Source: an uncultured Pelagibacteraceae bacterium (lineage in GTDB: Bacteria; Pseudomonadota; Alphaproteobacteria; Pelagibacterales; Pelagibacteraceae). From it: a stretch of 64,000 nt of DNA. A model generated the notes under the pieces. It was given only the letters and a program-made list of their open reading frames with translations. It had not been told where the DNA came from and searched no databases. Position 1 is the first letter of the stretch, and every line of letters begins with the position of its first letter. Where the stretch lies: contig CACOJX010000001.1 of assembly GCA_902627645.1 (NCBI GenBank), positions 1 to 64,000 on the forward strand, written 5' to 3'. Below are positions 54,718 through 62,183 of the stretch, piece after piece. The position numbers and the translations under genes are program-made.

Positions 54718-55398
54718 ATGAATATTAAATTAAAAAAACTAAATAAGACAATAGTTAAATGCAAAAAATGTCCTCGTTTAACTAATTTTATCAAAAAAAT
54801 ATCACTTGAAAAAAGAAAACAAAATATAAATGAAAAATACTGGGGTAAACCTGTTACTGGATTTGGTGATGTAAATGCAAAATTGATGATAATTGGATTA
54901 GCACCCGCTGCACACGGCGGAACAAGAACAGGGAGAGCTTTTACAGGAGATAAGTCCGGTGATTTTTTGTTTAAAAGTCTTTTTACTACAAAAATATCAA
55001 ATCAAGACTTCTCAAAAAAAAAGAATGATGGTTTGAAGTTAAGATCCACTTACATCACAAATATTTTAAAATGTGTCCCCCCAGGTGACAAACCTTTAAA
55101 TGATGAATTAATTAATTGTTCAAATTATTTTATTAAAGAGTTAGATAGCCTTAAAAAATTAAAAGTGATTGTAGCCTTAGGAAAAGTTGCTTTTGATAAT
55201 TGTGTAAAAATTTATAAAAAAAAATATTTTCTGAATCAAAAATTCGAATTTAAACATGGGAAAAAATATCTTTTACCGGATAATAGAATTTTAATTGCAA
55301 GTTATCATCCTAGTCCTAGAAATGTTAATACCAAAGTTATCTCTGCTGCAATGATTAATCAGTTGTTTAGAAAAGCGAGAATAATTTCTAAATTTTGA
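54718..55398 (+). CDS. Uracil-DNA glycosylase family 5 (UDGb type)
   Basis: DNA repair glycosylase removing uracil and other deaminated bases. The 226 residues have the UDGb motif A GLAPAAHGGTRTGRAFTGD (about 60-78) and motif B HPSPRNVNT near the C-terminus, and four Cys suited to an iron-sulphur cluster: Cys15 and Cys18 (CKKCPRL), Cys119 (KCVPPGDKP) and Cys134. Family 5 enzymes lack the polar activating residue of UNG and are best known from thermophiles, Actinobacteria and some Alphaproteobacteria. Divergent from the phosphatase gene; its 3' end overlaps the convergent ybgC by 11 bases. Confidence 0.9.
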   Translation: MNIKLKKLNKTIVKCKKCPRLTNFIKKISLEKRKQNINEKYWGKPVTGFGDVNAKLMIIGLAPAAHGGTRTGRAFTGDKSGDFLFKSLFTTKISNQDFSKKKNDGLKLRSTYITNILKCVPPGDKPLNDELINCSNYFIKELDSLKKLKVIVALGKVAFDNCVKIYKKKYFLNQKFEFKHGKKYLLPDNRILIASYHPSPRNVNTKVISAAMINQLFRKARIISKF

Positions 55399-55810
55399 TA
55401 GTATCACAAAAATATGGCTTGAATTTAGAATAGATGTCTTCTGGTATCTTTACTGGTTTACCTTGTTTATCTACAAAAACTAAATGAATTTTAGCCTCAA
55501 CAATTATATCTTCATTTTTTGTGATTATCTGATTCATAAAAAAAGAGGTTTTAGTGATTGATTTAACAAAGGATCTAATAGTTAATTCGTCTTCTAGGTT
55601 TGCGGATTTTTTGTATTCAATATTACATGATTTAACAATTATTAAAGAATTAAAATCCTTTAGTATTTTTTTATTACTAAAACCTATTGAAAATAGAGCT
55701 TCAGTTCTTGCTCTTTCTAAGAATTTTAAATAATTTGCATAATATACAACACCACCCGAGTCAGTATCCTCATAATAAACTTTTAGCTTATGATAAAAAT
55801 TTTCATGCAT
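55388..55810 (-). CDS. ybgC: YbgC-type acyl-CoA thioesterase (4HBT family)
   Basis: Hot-dog fold thioesterase, 140 residues. The N-terminal block VYYEDTDSGGVVYYANYLKFLERARTE holds the catalytic Asp (about 17) and is the YbgC signature. In E. coli ybgC heads the tol-pal cluster and its product acts on acyl-CoA or acyl-ACP linked to phospholipid synthesis; here no tol gene is adjacent. It starts 18 bases after the DUF3047 gene on the same strand and overlaps the convergent glycosylase gene by 11 bases. Confidence 0.9.
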   Translation of the reverse strand: MHENFYHKLKVYYEDTDSGGVVYYANYLKFLERARTEALFSIGFSNKKILKDFNSLIIVKSCNIEYKKSANLEDELTIRSFVKSITKTSFFMNQIITKNEDIIVEAKIHLVFVDKQGKPVKIPEDIYSKFKPYFCDTIKI

Positions 55811-55828
55811 AAGGTTGATTATATCAAA

Positions 55829-56479
55829 TTACTCTGCAGAAAAATAGATGTTCTGATAATAGGCTATTGCTTTCAATTTTGAATTATCTGTATCAGACAT
55901 AATTGCTAGCCCATCTAGTTCATTTACATCTAGATTATGGAACCTTTTAAAATCTTCCTTTACATTTGATTTTACTGTAACCCATTCATTTAGATTATTT
56001 TTGGTGCTAGCCATAACATTGTCTATAGACTTTTTCGTATATGGGCTTGGTGCATTAAAACCAACATCATTGTTACTTGAAAACACGTAATTTATTGCTC
56101 TATTTGACAATGGTGTAGCTCCTGTTTTCTTAACTGCAAAAACCCTTGCAGCGAAATCATGTCCTTTTTTGGTATTTTCTTTAATTCCTGGTAAATCTTT
56201 TTCGATCTTCCAAGTTATATTTATGAATGGAGTTTTGTTAAGATCAATTTTGATTTCTTTTCCTAGTCCTGAAGCTGAATTATCTGCCACTGCTTTATAA
56301 AAACTACCAGCTTCATTTGAGCCAAGAGTATAAATAGTTTCATTATCCGCACCTCTTACCTTCCTTACCTGAAGATTGGAAAGTTCATTTTCAGTAAAAT
56401 CAAATACTTTTATTTCAGCTGTATAAACTAAGCTGGTCATTAAAAGTAAGATCGTTGATATTTTAATTAAAATTTTCAT
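55829..56479 (-). CDS. Exported DUF3047 family protein
   Basis: A 216-residue protein with a signal peptide (MKILIKISTILLLMTSLVYT, then AEIKVFDF). The body matches DUF3047: INITWKIEKDLPG, GHDFAARVFAVKK, NRAINYVFSSN and the closing DGLAIMSDTDNSK and AYYQNIYFSAE. The family is predicted to be a periplasmic beta-sandwich with possible carbohydrate-binding-like fold; its role is unknown. The upstream 90 bases up to 56569 hold no clear promoter. Two flanking minus-strand genes (ybgC) may be in the same transcript. Confidence 0.8.
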   Translation of the reverse strand: MKILIKISTILLLMTSLVYTAEIKVFDFTENELSNLQVRKVRGADNETIYTLGSNEAGSFYKAVADNSASGLGKEIKIDLNKTPFINITWKIEKDLPGIKENTKKGHDFAARVFAVKKTGATPLSNRAINYVFSSNNDVGFNAPSPYTKKSIDNVMASTKNNLNEWVTVKSNVKEDFKRFHNLDVNELDGLAIMSDTDNSKLKAIAYYQNIYFSAE

Positions 56480-56568
56480 TTAAAATATTTATAAAAAAAA
56501 TTGTTAATACATTATTTTGACAAAATTTAAACATTCAAAATTCAAAATTTATTAGTAAATAATTATTA

Positions 56569-56706
56569 ATGAGAACAATTTCCATTTTTATATTATTAAT
56601 ATACTGGTCAATAATGATTTTTGCCCCAGTAATGTCTAAAGATATTAAATTTAGTAGAGCTAAAGTAAATCAAACAAAATATGTGCAAATAAAACCTGTT
56701 AATTAA
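56569..56706 (+). CDS. Small exported or membrane peptide, unknown
   Basis: A 45-residue open frame beginning MRTISIFILLIYWSIMIFAP and ending KYVQIKPVN. The first 24 residues are strongly hydrophobic with an Arg at position 2, like a signal peptide or single membrane helix, followed by a short basic tail. The stop codon overlaps the convergent dehydrogenase stop in the palindrome TTAA. The frame fills an otherwise empty 223-base gap, and no other function is seen there. No family recognised. Confidence 0.4.
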   Translation: MRTISIFILLIYWSIMIFAPVMSKDIKFSRAKVNQTKYVQIKPVN

Positions 56707-57455
56707 TAGGTGGAACGACCGCCGCTTATATCAAATACTGCTGCCGTAGAAAAAGTATTCTCTTCTGAAGAAAGCCAACAAACTAGCGAGGTAAATTCTT
56801 CTACTTCTAAAAATCGCCCTCTTGGTACTTTTGATAGCATCCTTTGAACATGTTCTTTGGTCATTTGGTCTAAAATCCTTGTTTTTGCTCCTGCTGGAGT
56901 AACAGCATTTACAGCTATATTTTTATCGGCAAGTTCCTTACCTAAAGATTTGGTTAAACCTATTGCACCTGCTTTACCAACACTATATGCACTTGCATTA
57001 GCATTGCCATCTTTGCCAGCAACTGAAGCAACGTTTACAATTCTGCCGTAGTTATTTTTGATCATATTTGGCACTATAGTTCGGCAACAATTAAATGTTC
57101 CCATTAAATTTATTTCCACAACTTTCTTCCACATCTCAATATCATACTCCCACAAAGATGCTGTTGGCCCAGTTATTCCAGCATTATTAATCAGAATATC
57201 TATATTCGAATTTTTCAAGATATTGTTCACACATTTTTCAACTTCTTTTATATTGGATACATCAACAATATTAGAACTCAAATTAGGGTTATTTAGATCT
57301 TTTACAGCTTTTTCAATCATTTTAGGATCTATATCCCAAATAATAACTTTCGCCCCAGACTCTAAAAATCTTTTAGCGATATCAAATCCAAAGCCTTGAG
57401 CGCCTCCTGTTACAACTGCAGTTCTCTCTTTAAAATTATAATTAATTTTGTTCAT
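56703..57455 (-). CDS. Short-chain dehydrogenase/reductase (FabG-like)
   Basis: Classical SDR of 250 residues. The coenzyme-binding TGGAQGFGFDIA is at about 16-27, the acidic residue IWDID after beta-2 suggests NAD rather than NADP, NNAG at about 89-92, and the catalytic triad Ser (VASVAG), Tyr and Lys (SAYSVGKAG, about 155-163). C-terminal sequence ends AAVFDISGGRSTY like many sugar and hydroxyacid dehydrogenases. It lies 4 bases after an NCS1 permease and is the last gene of the TRAP-NCS1-SDR operon, so its substrate is probably something imported by one of those transporters. Not the fatty-acid FabG by context. Confidence 0.88.
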   Translation of the reverse strand: MNKINYNFKERTAVVTGGAQGFGFDIAKRFLESGAKVIIWDIDPKMIEKAVKDLNNPNLSSNIVDVSNIKEVEKCVNNILKNSNIDILINNAGITGPTASLWEYDIEMWKKVVEINLMGTFNCCRTIVPNMIKNNYGRIVNVASVAGKDGNANASAYSVGKAGAIGLTKSLGKELADKNIAVNAVTPAGAKTRILDQMTKEHVQRMLSKVPRGRFLEVEEFTSLVCWLSSEENTFSTAAVFDISGGRSTY

Positions 57456-57459
57456 TTAA

Positions 57460-58917
57460 TCATTCCTTAGCAAGCAAAAAATATACCAAGGCTGAAACGA
57501 ACGCTCCAATAATCCATGAATAAGATTGTAGAAATACTAAGTTAGAATTCCAAATAGTAGATGCAGAAAAAATAAAACCCAAAATTATAGAATAAATTCC
57601 TTTAATGTGCCATCCACCTGAATAATAATAACTACCTTGGCTTTCTATTGAATAAATATCTTTATTAGCGAGGTTGTCTTTTTTTATAAAATAATAATCA
57701 GAAATCATAACTCCAAACATTGGTCCAAAAAAAGCTCCAAATGTATCAATAATTGATAAAATTCCTATTTGACTTAAATAAGTTAGCCAAAAAATACCAA
57801 TTAAAAAACCTAAAATTCCAATAATAAAACTTGAACTTTTAAAAGTAAGTTTTGATGGCACTAAATTAATCATCGTATATTGAGAAGGAATAAAATTTGC
57901 AATCAGATTTGTTGATGCTGAGGAAATAATAATAAAAATCAATGCTATGATTGTAATATACAAGTTGTTAAATGATCCAATTATATCAGTTGGGTTTGTT
58001 AAAATTCTTGTTAAACTTTCTGGATTTTGTTTTAAAAATGCGTCTGCCCCTGAGACTATAAATAAACTAAAAAATGAAAAAATAATTAAATTAAGTATTA
58101 AACTTAAATTGCCTTTTTTTAATTCACTTGTATTTTTTACATAACGTGAAAAATCACCAAAATTCAAAATTATAATTGAAAAATATGCAAAAATTGTTCC
58201 GGAGACAGTGACTAAAGGTATAAAATTATCTTTACTTAAAAAGTTTTCATAATTGAATGATGTTATGAAAGCTTCTGAAGTAAATTTTACATCACTCAGA
58301 AGAACAGCAAAAAAGAATAGCAACATCCCAAAATAAACAAATGTTGCTGAAAAATTAATTAACTTTTTATTAAAAATCATTCCTGCACTAAATAAATTTA
58401 TTTGAATAAGCATTACTATTAAAATGGAAATCCAATCAATTGCATTTAATCCTAAAAAATATATTAATAAAAATTCATGATCCAATAGTGTTGGTTGAAT
58501 AGAGAAAATACTGACTCTTACTAGATAAACTAGAGCCTTTGATAAAAAATATGTTTGGATACCAAACATAAAAATGCCAACTAATCCCCTAAAAAAACCA
58601 AAGTATTTTGCTCCACTGATACCTAAAGAAGACCTTAATAAAACAACAAAAGGTAATCCAAATTTTTGAGATGGTTTTCCAATCCAATTGGAAAAAAAGT
58701 AAACTAAAATTGATCCAAGCACTGTTCCAAAAAAAACAACAAATATACTCAAATCATATATCAGGTATAAAGATGTAATTAATGAAAAACCAATTATACT
58801 TTGAATATTCACGCCCCAAAAACAAAATAAATCTTTCCAATTCCAATTTTTATCATTAGGATTTACTGAGACTAGATCCCAATTTATAAGTGTTTTTTTT
58901 GATTTTTGTTGACTCAC
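57460..58917 (-). CDS. NCS1 family permease (cytosine/purine/allantoin/hydantoin type)
   Basis: Inner-membrane symporter of 485 residues with about 12 hydrophobic helices. Family marks: NWKDLFCFWGVNIQSIIGFSL near helix 1 (like the NWx..d..xFW.....xx of NCS1), KFGLPFVVLLRSSLGISGAKY at helix 3, FGDFSRYVKNTSELKKGN after helix 6 and PMFGVMISDYYFIKK near helix 9-10. NCS1 transporters use sodium or protons to import nucleobases, hydantoins, allantoin or thiamine precursors. It lies between dctM (25-base gap) and the SDR (4-base gap). Substrate cannot be read from sequence. Confidence 0.88.
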   Translation of the reverse strand: MSQQKSKKTLINWDLVSVNPNDKNWNWKDLFCFWGVNIQSIIGFSLITSLYLIYDLSIFVVFFGTVLGSILVYFFSNWIGKPSQKFGLPFVVLLRSSLGISGAKYFGFFRGLVGIFMFGIQTYFLSKALVYLVRVSIFSIQPTLLDHEFLLIYFLGLNAIDWISILIVMLIQINLFSAGMIFNKKLINFSATFVYFGMLLFFFAVLLSDVKFTSEAFITSFNYENFLSKDNFIPLVTVSGTIFAYFSIIILNFGDFSRYVKNTSELKKGNLSLILNLIIFSFFSLFIVSGADAFLKQNPESLTRILTNPTDIIGSFNNLYITIIALIFIIISSASTNLIANFIPSQYTMINLVPSKLTFKSSSFIIGILGFLIGIFWLTYLSQIGILSIIDTFGAFFGPMFGVMISDYYFIKKDNLANKDIYSIESQGSYYYSGGWHIKGIYSIILGFIFSASTIWNSNLVFLQSYSWIIGAFVSALVYFLLAKE

Positions 58918-58942
58918 TTAGACAATATAAATCTTAAATTTA

Positions 58943-60277
58943 TTACTGTCCATACAACAGAGTTGGTAACCAAAGAGCAATTTTAGGAAATATAATGATT
59001 AATATTAATCCAATAACCTGAAGTACCATAAATTGCATCATTCCATAATAAATGTCTTTAAGATCCCATTCTGGCACTACACCTTTCAAAAAATAAGCTG
59101 ATAACGCAACAGGAGGTGACAGCCAGGCGGTCTGTAAATTGACAGCAACCAATATTGCAAACCAAGTAAGATTAAATCCTAATGCTTCAATCAATGGCAA
59201 TATTATTGGTACAATAATCATAACTATTGGTACCCACTCTAGCGGCCATCCTAGCAAAAAAATCATTACCATCACCATTGCTAAAATTAAATATTTATTC
59301 ATTTCTAAACCTAATAAGAATTCAGTTAACAAAGTTGGAGTTCCAAGTCTTGCAAAAACAGCACCAAAAAAATTAGAGGCTGCAACTAAAACCATAATTA
59401 ATGCAGTTATCTCTAAAGTTTTTACTAATGCCTCTTGTAATTTAGGAAGAGTTAATTTCTTATAGGCTAGTGAAAGTAGCAAAGCTCCCATGGCTCCACA
59501 ACCAGCCGCTTCAGTTGGTGTTGCAAATCCAAATAAGATGCTTCCTAGAGCAGCAAATACCAATGCTGCAGGTGGTACTAATCCTAAAAAAAATTCAATC
59601 CAAACATCCTTCATACTCGCAGCTCTCATATCTTCTGGTATAACTGGTCCAAGTTTAGGATTAATCATACATCTAATTGTTGTGTAACCTGCGTATAAAC
59701 TCGCAAGAAGAATTCCAGGAAGAATTGCAGCTGCAAATAAATCTATTACTGGAATTTCCATTATAGGCCCCATAACTACAAGCATAATACTTGGTGGAAT
59801 TAATATTCCTAAAGTTCCGCCAGCAGTGATGGTTCCAGCTGCAAGTCTCACATCATATCCCGATCTATTCATAGATTTCGCAGCCATAATTCCAAGAATT
59901 GTAACAGATGCACCAACAATTCCTGTTGCTGCAGCAAATATTACAGAAACAAATAAAACTGCATAATATAAAGACCCCTTAACTTTTGCTAACATCATTT
60001 GAAATGCTGAAAACAATCTTTCCATTAGACCAGCTTGTTCCATCATAATTCCCATAAAAACAAAGAGTGGTACAGCTGCAAGTGTTTGTTCCGTCATAAC
60101 CATAGAAAATTGAAGCGTCATTAAGTAAAAAACTAATTTTCCAAATCCTAAATAACCAAATACAAAACCTAAAAAAATTAATGTAAATGAAATAGGAAAT
60201 CCTACAAAGATTGCGAAAAGCATAACTCCTACAAGAATAAAACCTAAAATTGCTGGATCTATAAACTCAGCTATCAT
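58943..60277 (-). CDS. dctM: TRAP transporter large permease (DctM)
   Basis: Large membrane subunit of a tripartite, periplasmic-binding-protein-dependent transporter driven by an ion gradient. From the ATG at 60275-60277 it has 444 residues and about 12 helices, with typical blocks VPLFVFMGIMMEQAGL, AATGIVGASVTILG, GTLGILIPPSIMLV and GFATPTEAAGCGAMGA. The frame runs 6 codons further upstream (60295), but the later ATG overlaps the dctQ stop as ATGA and fits the conserved N-terminus. It is closest in style to the COG4664 group paired with long DctQ proteins and TakP/FcbT-like receptors. Confidence 0.95.
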   Translation of the reverse strand: MIAEFIDPAILGFILVGVMLFAIFVGFPISFTLIFLGFVFGYLGFGKLVFYLMTLQFSMVMTEQTLAAVPLFVFMGIMMEQAGLMERLFSAFQMMLAKVKGSLYYAVLFVSVIFAAATGIVGASVTILGIMAAKSMNRSGYDVRLAAGTITAGGTLGILIPPSIMLVVMGPIMEIPVIDLFAAAILPGILLASLYAGYTTIRCMINPKLGPVIPEDMRAASMKDVWIEFFLGLVPPAALVFAALGSILFGFATPTEAAGCGAMGALLLSLAYKKLTLPKLQEALVKTLEITALIMVLVAASNFFGAVFARLGTPTLLTEFLLGLEMNKYLILAMVMVMIFLLGWPLEWVPIVMIIVPIILPLIEALGFNLTWFAILVAVNLQTAWLSPPVALSAYFLKGVVPEWDLKDIYYGMMQFMVLQVIGLILIIIFPKIALWLPTLLYGQ

Positions 60278-60888
60278 TTTGTTTCTCCAGGCCACTCACC
60301 TTTTTTAGCTGCCCAATAACTTTTTAATAATTCTGAGACACCTTGAATAAGTAAAAAAATGATACCAACTAATAAGCAAGTTTTAATCGGCCACATATAA
60401 GGCATCCAAGTAGTATCCATGCCTCTCTCACCCCTTTGAATTGACTCTCCAACAAAACCAATTGTCATATAAAGAAAAACAATTAAACCTGGAAAATAAA
60501 ATAATAAATATAACCAAAAATCTATTAGACCTTGATTTTTGGTTTTAAAATTTCTGTATAAAAAGTCTGCTCTTATGTGTACACCTCTTGAAAGAGCATA
60601 GCCAGCACCCAACATGAAAAGTGCTCCATATAAAAAACGACTAATATCATATGCCCAAATCGTAGGAGCTAAAAATAATTTTCTTGCAAGAACTTCATAA
60701 GTCATCGCAAAAATTAGTGGCATCAATATCCAACAAACTATATTACCAATCCACTTACTAAATTTATCAATACTTGTTATAGATTTAGCCATCCATAATG
60801 GCATATCGTCAGGCATTTTTCCCGAACCACCTCTCCTCTCAGCGATCATTTCATCTGATATATCAAGTTTGCTTGGTTCGTCTGCCAT
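60274..60888 (-). CDS. dctQ: TRAP transporter small permease (DctQ)
   Basis: Small membrane subunit that joins DctM to the receptor. The 204 residues have a polar N-terminal stretch of about 35 residues, then four hydrophobic helices (about 47-70, 83-104, 122-145 and 165-185) with the DctQ-typical EVLARKLFLAPTIWAYDISRF and GVHIRADFLYRN. It overlaps dctM by 4 bases and is separated from dctP by a 69-base gap with a perfect 10-bp hairpin that may set the ratio of receptor to permease. Confidence 0.92.
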   Translation of the reverse strand: MADEPSKLDISDEMIAERRGGSGKMPDDMPLWMAKSITSIDKFSKWIGNIVCWILMPLIFAMTYEVLARKLFLAPTIWAYDISRFLYGALFMLGAGYALSRGVHIRADFLYRNFKTKNQGLIDFWLYLLFYFPGLIVFLYMTIGFVGESIQRGERGMDTTWMPYMWPIKTCLLVGIIFLLIQGVSELLKSYWAAKKGEWPGETK

Positions 60889-60909
60889 AAAATTCTAGTT
60901 AAAAAAGTT

Positions 60910-60934
60910 AGAGCGGACTGTAAAAGTCCGCTCT
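60910..60934 (-). terminator. Intercistronic hairpin between dctP and dctQ
   Basis: AGAGCGGACT (60910-60919), five-base loop, AGTCCGCTCT (60925-60934) is a perfect 10-bp inverted repeat and the most G+C-rich stem in the region. On the minus strand it is followed by AAC and a run of six T (60901-60909 read in reverse), so it resembles an intrinsic terminator after dctP that is partly read through into dctQM. On the plus strand it has no T run. Confidence 0.8.
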
Positions 60935-60957
60935 AATAAATCAAGATTAATTACTGA

Positions 60958-62052
60958 TTACTTTAATGTTGCTGCGTGAGCCATTCCTAGCTTCGCATTA
61001 GACATTTGAGCACCACTCCAGAATGGAACAGCTATATCAGCAAATTCTTTCATCGAATTATATACTTCGTTAAAGAATTTATTTTCTTTAGCATTCTTGT
61101 TTAAAGATGCTTTTGCTGCAGCCATATATTCTGTGAAATAATCTGAAGGTGTATCTTCTAAAATTACTCCATGTTTAGTAGTCAGCTCTTGTAAAGCTTT
61201 TCCGTTCTCATAAATCCTGTAACTTAAAGATTTTGCTAATGAAGCATTAGCAGCAACTTCAAGAGACTTCTTCTCATGAGCACTCATTGCTTTATAAGTT
61301 TTTCCAGTAATGTAAAAGTCAGCATTTACTACCACTTGGTGTAAACCTTGTAGGTAGTAGTGCTTTAATACTTTTTGGAAACCAAATGTTAAATCTGGTT
61401 TTGGACAACACCATTCAGCAGCATCAATTGTTCCTGCTTCAAGAGCCGGTAGAATATCTCCACCACCCATTGCTACAGACGCTATACCAATGTCTTTGTA
61501 AGTTTGTCCTGGAATTCCTGGAGGTGTTCTGAATTTATATTTTCTAAAATCAGCCATGTCTTTAATTGGTTTTGGAAACCAACCTAAAGCTTCTGGACCA
61601 ACTGGTTGAATCATAAATCCTTTAATATCTCTTCCCATCTCTTTCCAAAGTTGGTCGTATAATTCTTTACCACCACCATATTGGAACCAAGACAAGAAAG
61701 CTATATTATCGATACCTACTCCACCACCTGCTACTGGCGAACCAAATAACATAGCGGCAGGGTGATCACCTGACCAATAATGAGTCCATGCAAATCCACA
61801 ATCAATCAAACCTTTGTCAACAGCATCAAGAGTTTCTTTAACTCCAACAACTGCTCCCGCAGGTAAAATTTCGAATTTTAATGAACCAGCTGTTAACTCA
61901 GTAACAGTGTCAGTAAAGTCCTTTAACATTTTAACTTCATCAGCTTTAGTGTTAAGAACCGTTTGACATTTAAGTGTTTTTGCAGCGTTAGCACTAGATG
62001 TAAATCCAAGTACCAAAACAGTTGCAAACAACATTGAAATGATTTTTTTCAT
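60958..62052 (-). CDS. dctP: TRAP transporter substrate-binding protein (DctP, TakP/FcbT-like)
   Basis: Periplasmic receptor of the TRAP system, 364 residues with a signal peptide of about 23 residues (ending SSANA). The conserved Arg175 in KFRTPPGIPG corresponds to the residue that binds the ligand carboxylate in TRAP receptors. The region GTIDAAEWCCPKPDLTFGFQ (208-225) aligns with the EWVGP segment of TakP-type receptors for alpha-keto or aromatic acids, but here has two adjacent Cys (215-216). So the ligand is probably an organic acid; identity unknown. A strong ribosome-binding site (AGAGGA, about 10 bases before ATG) suggests high expression, and a terminator-like hairpin follows. Confidence 0.92.
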   Translation of the reverse strand: MKKIISMLFATVLVLGFTSSANAAKTLKCQTVLNTKADEVKMLKDFTDTVTELTAGSLKFEILPAGAVVGVKETLDAVDKGLIDCGFAWTHYWSGDHPAAMLFGSPVAGGGVGIDNIAFLSWFQYGGGKELYDQLWKEMGRDIKGFMIQPVGPEALGWFPKPIKDMADFRKYKFRTPPGIPGQTYKDIGIASVAMGGGDILPALEAGTIDAAEWCCPKPDLTFGFQKVLKHYYLQGLHQVVVNADFYITGKTYKAMSAHEKKSLEVAANASLAKSLSYRIYENGKALQELTTKHGVILEDTPSDYFTEYMAAAKASLNKNAKENKFFNEVYNSMKEFADIAVPFWSGAQMSNAKLGMAHAATLK

Positions 62053-62068
62053 TATATTTCCTCTTGTT

Positions 62069-62082
62069 AGTTAAATTTAACT
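62069..62082. promoter_or_regulatory. 14-base perfect palindrome in the dctP/GMC divergent promoter region
   Basis: AGTTAAATTTAACT (62069-62082) is a perfect palindrome 17 bases upstream of the dctP start, inside the 131-base gap to the divergent GMC gene. Its position inside the likely dctP 5' untranslated region or near its promoter would suit a repressor operator. It has only AT-rich content apart from the outer AGT/ACT, so a chance match is possible. No binding family recognised. Confidence 0.3.
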
Positions 62083-62183
62083 TGAACCATACAATCAGAA
62101 AAACAATGCTGACACAAGTGACAATTGATTAATATGAGTGTAAAAATACAAAATAACTTTAACAAAAAAAGATTCAACTATTA

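Noticed and set aside
56703-57455. SDR gene as the fatty-acid fabG
   Set aside because: It lies in a transporter operon away from acpP/fabD/fabF, and an Asp after beta-2 suggests NAD use.
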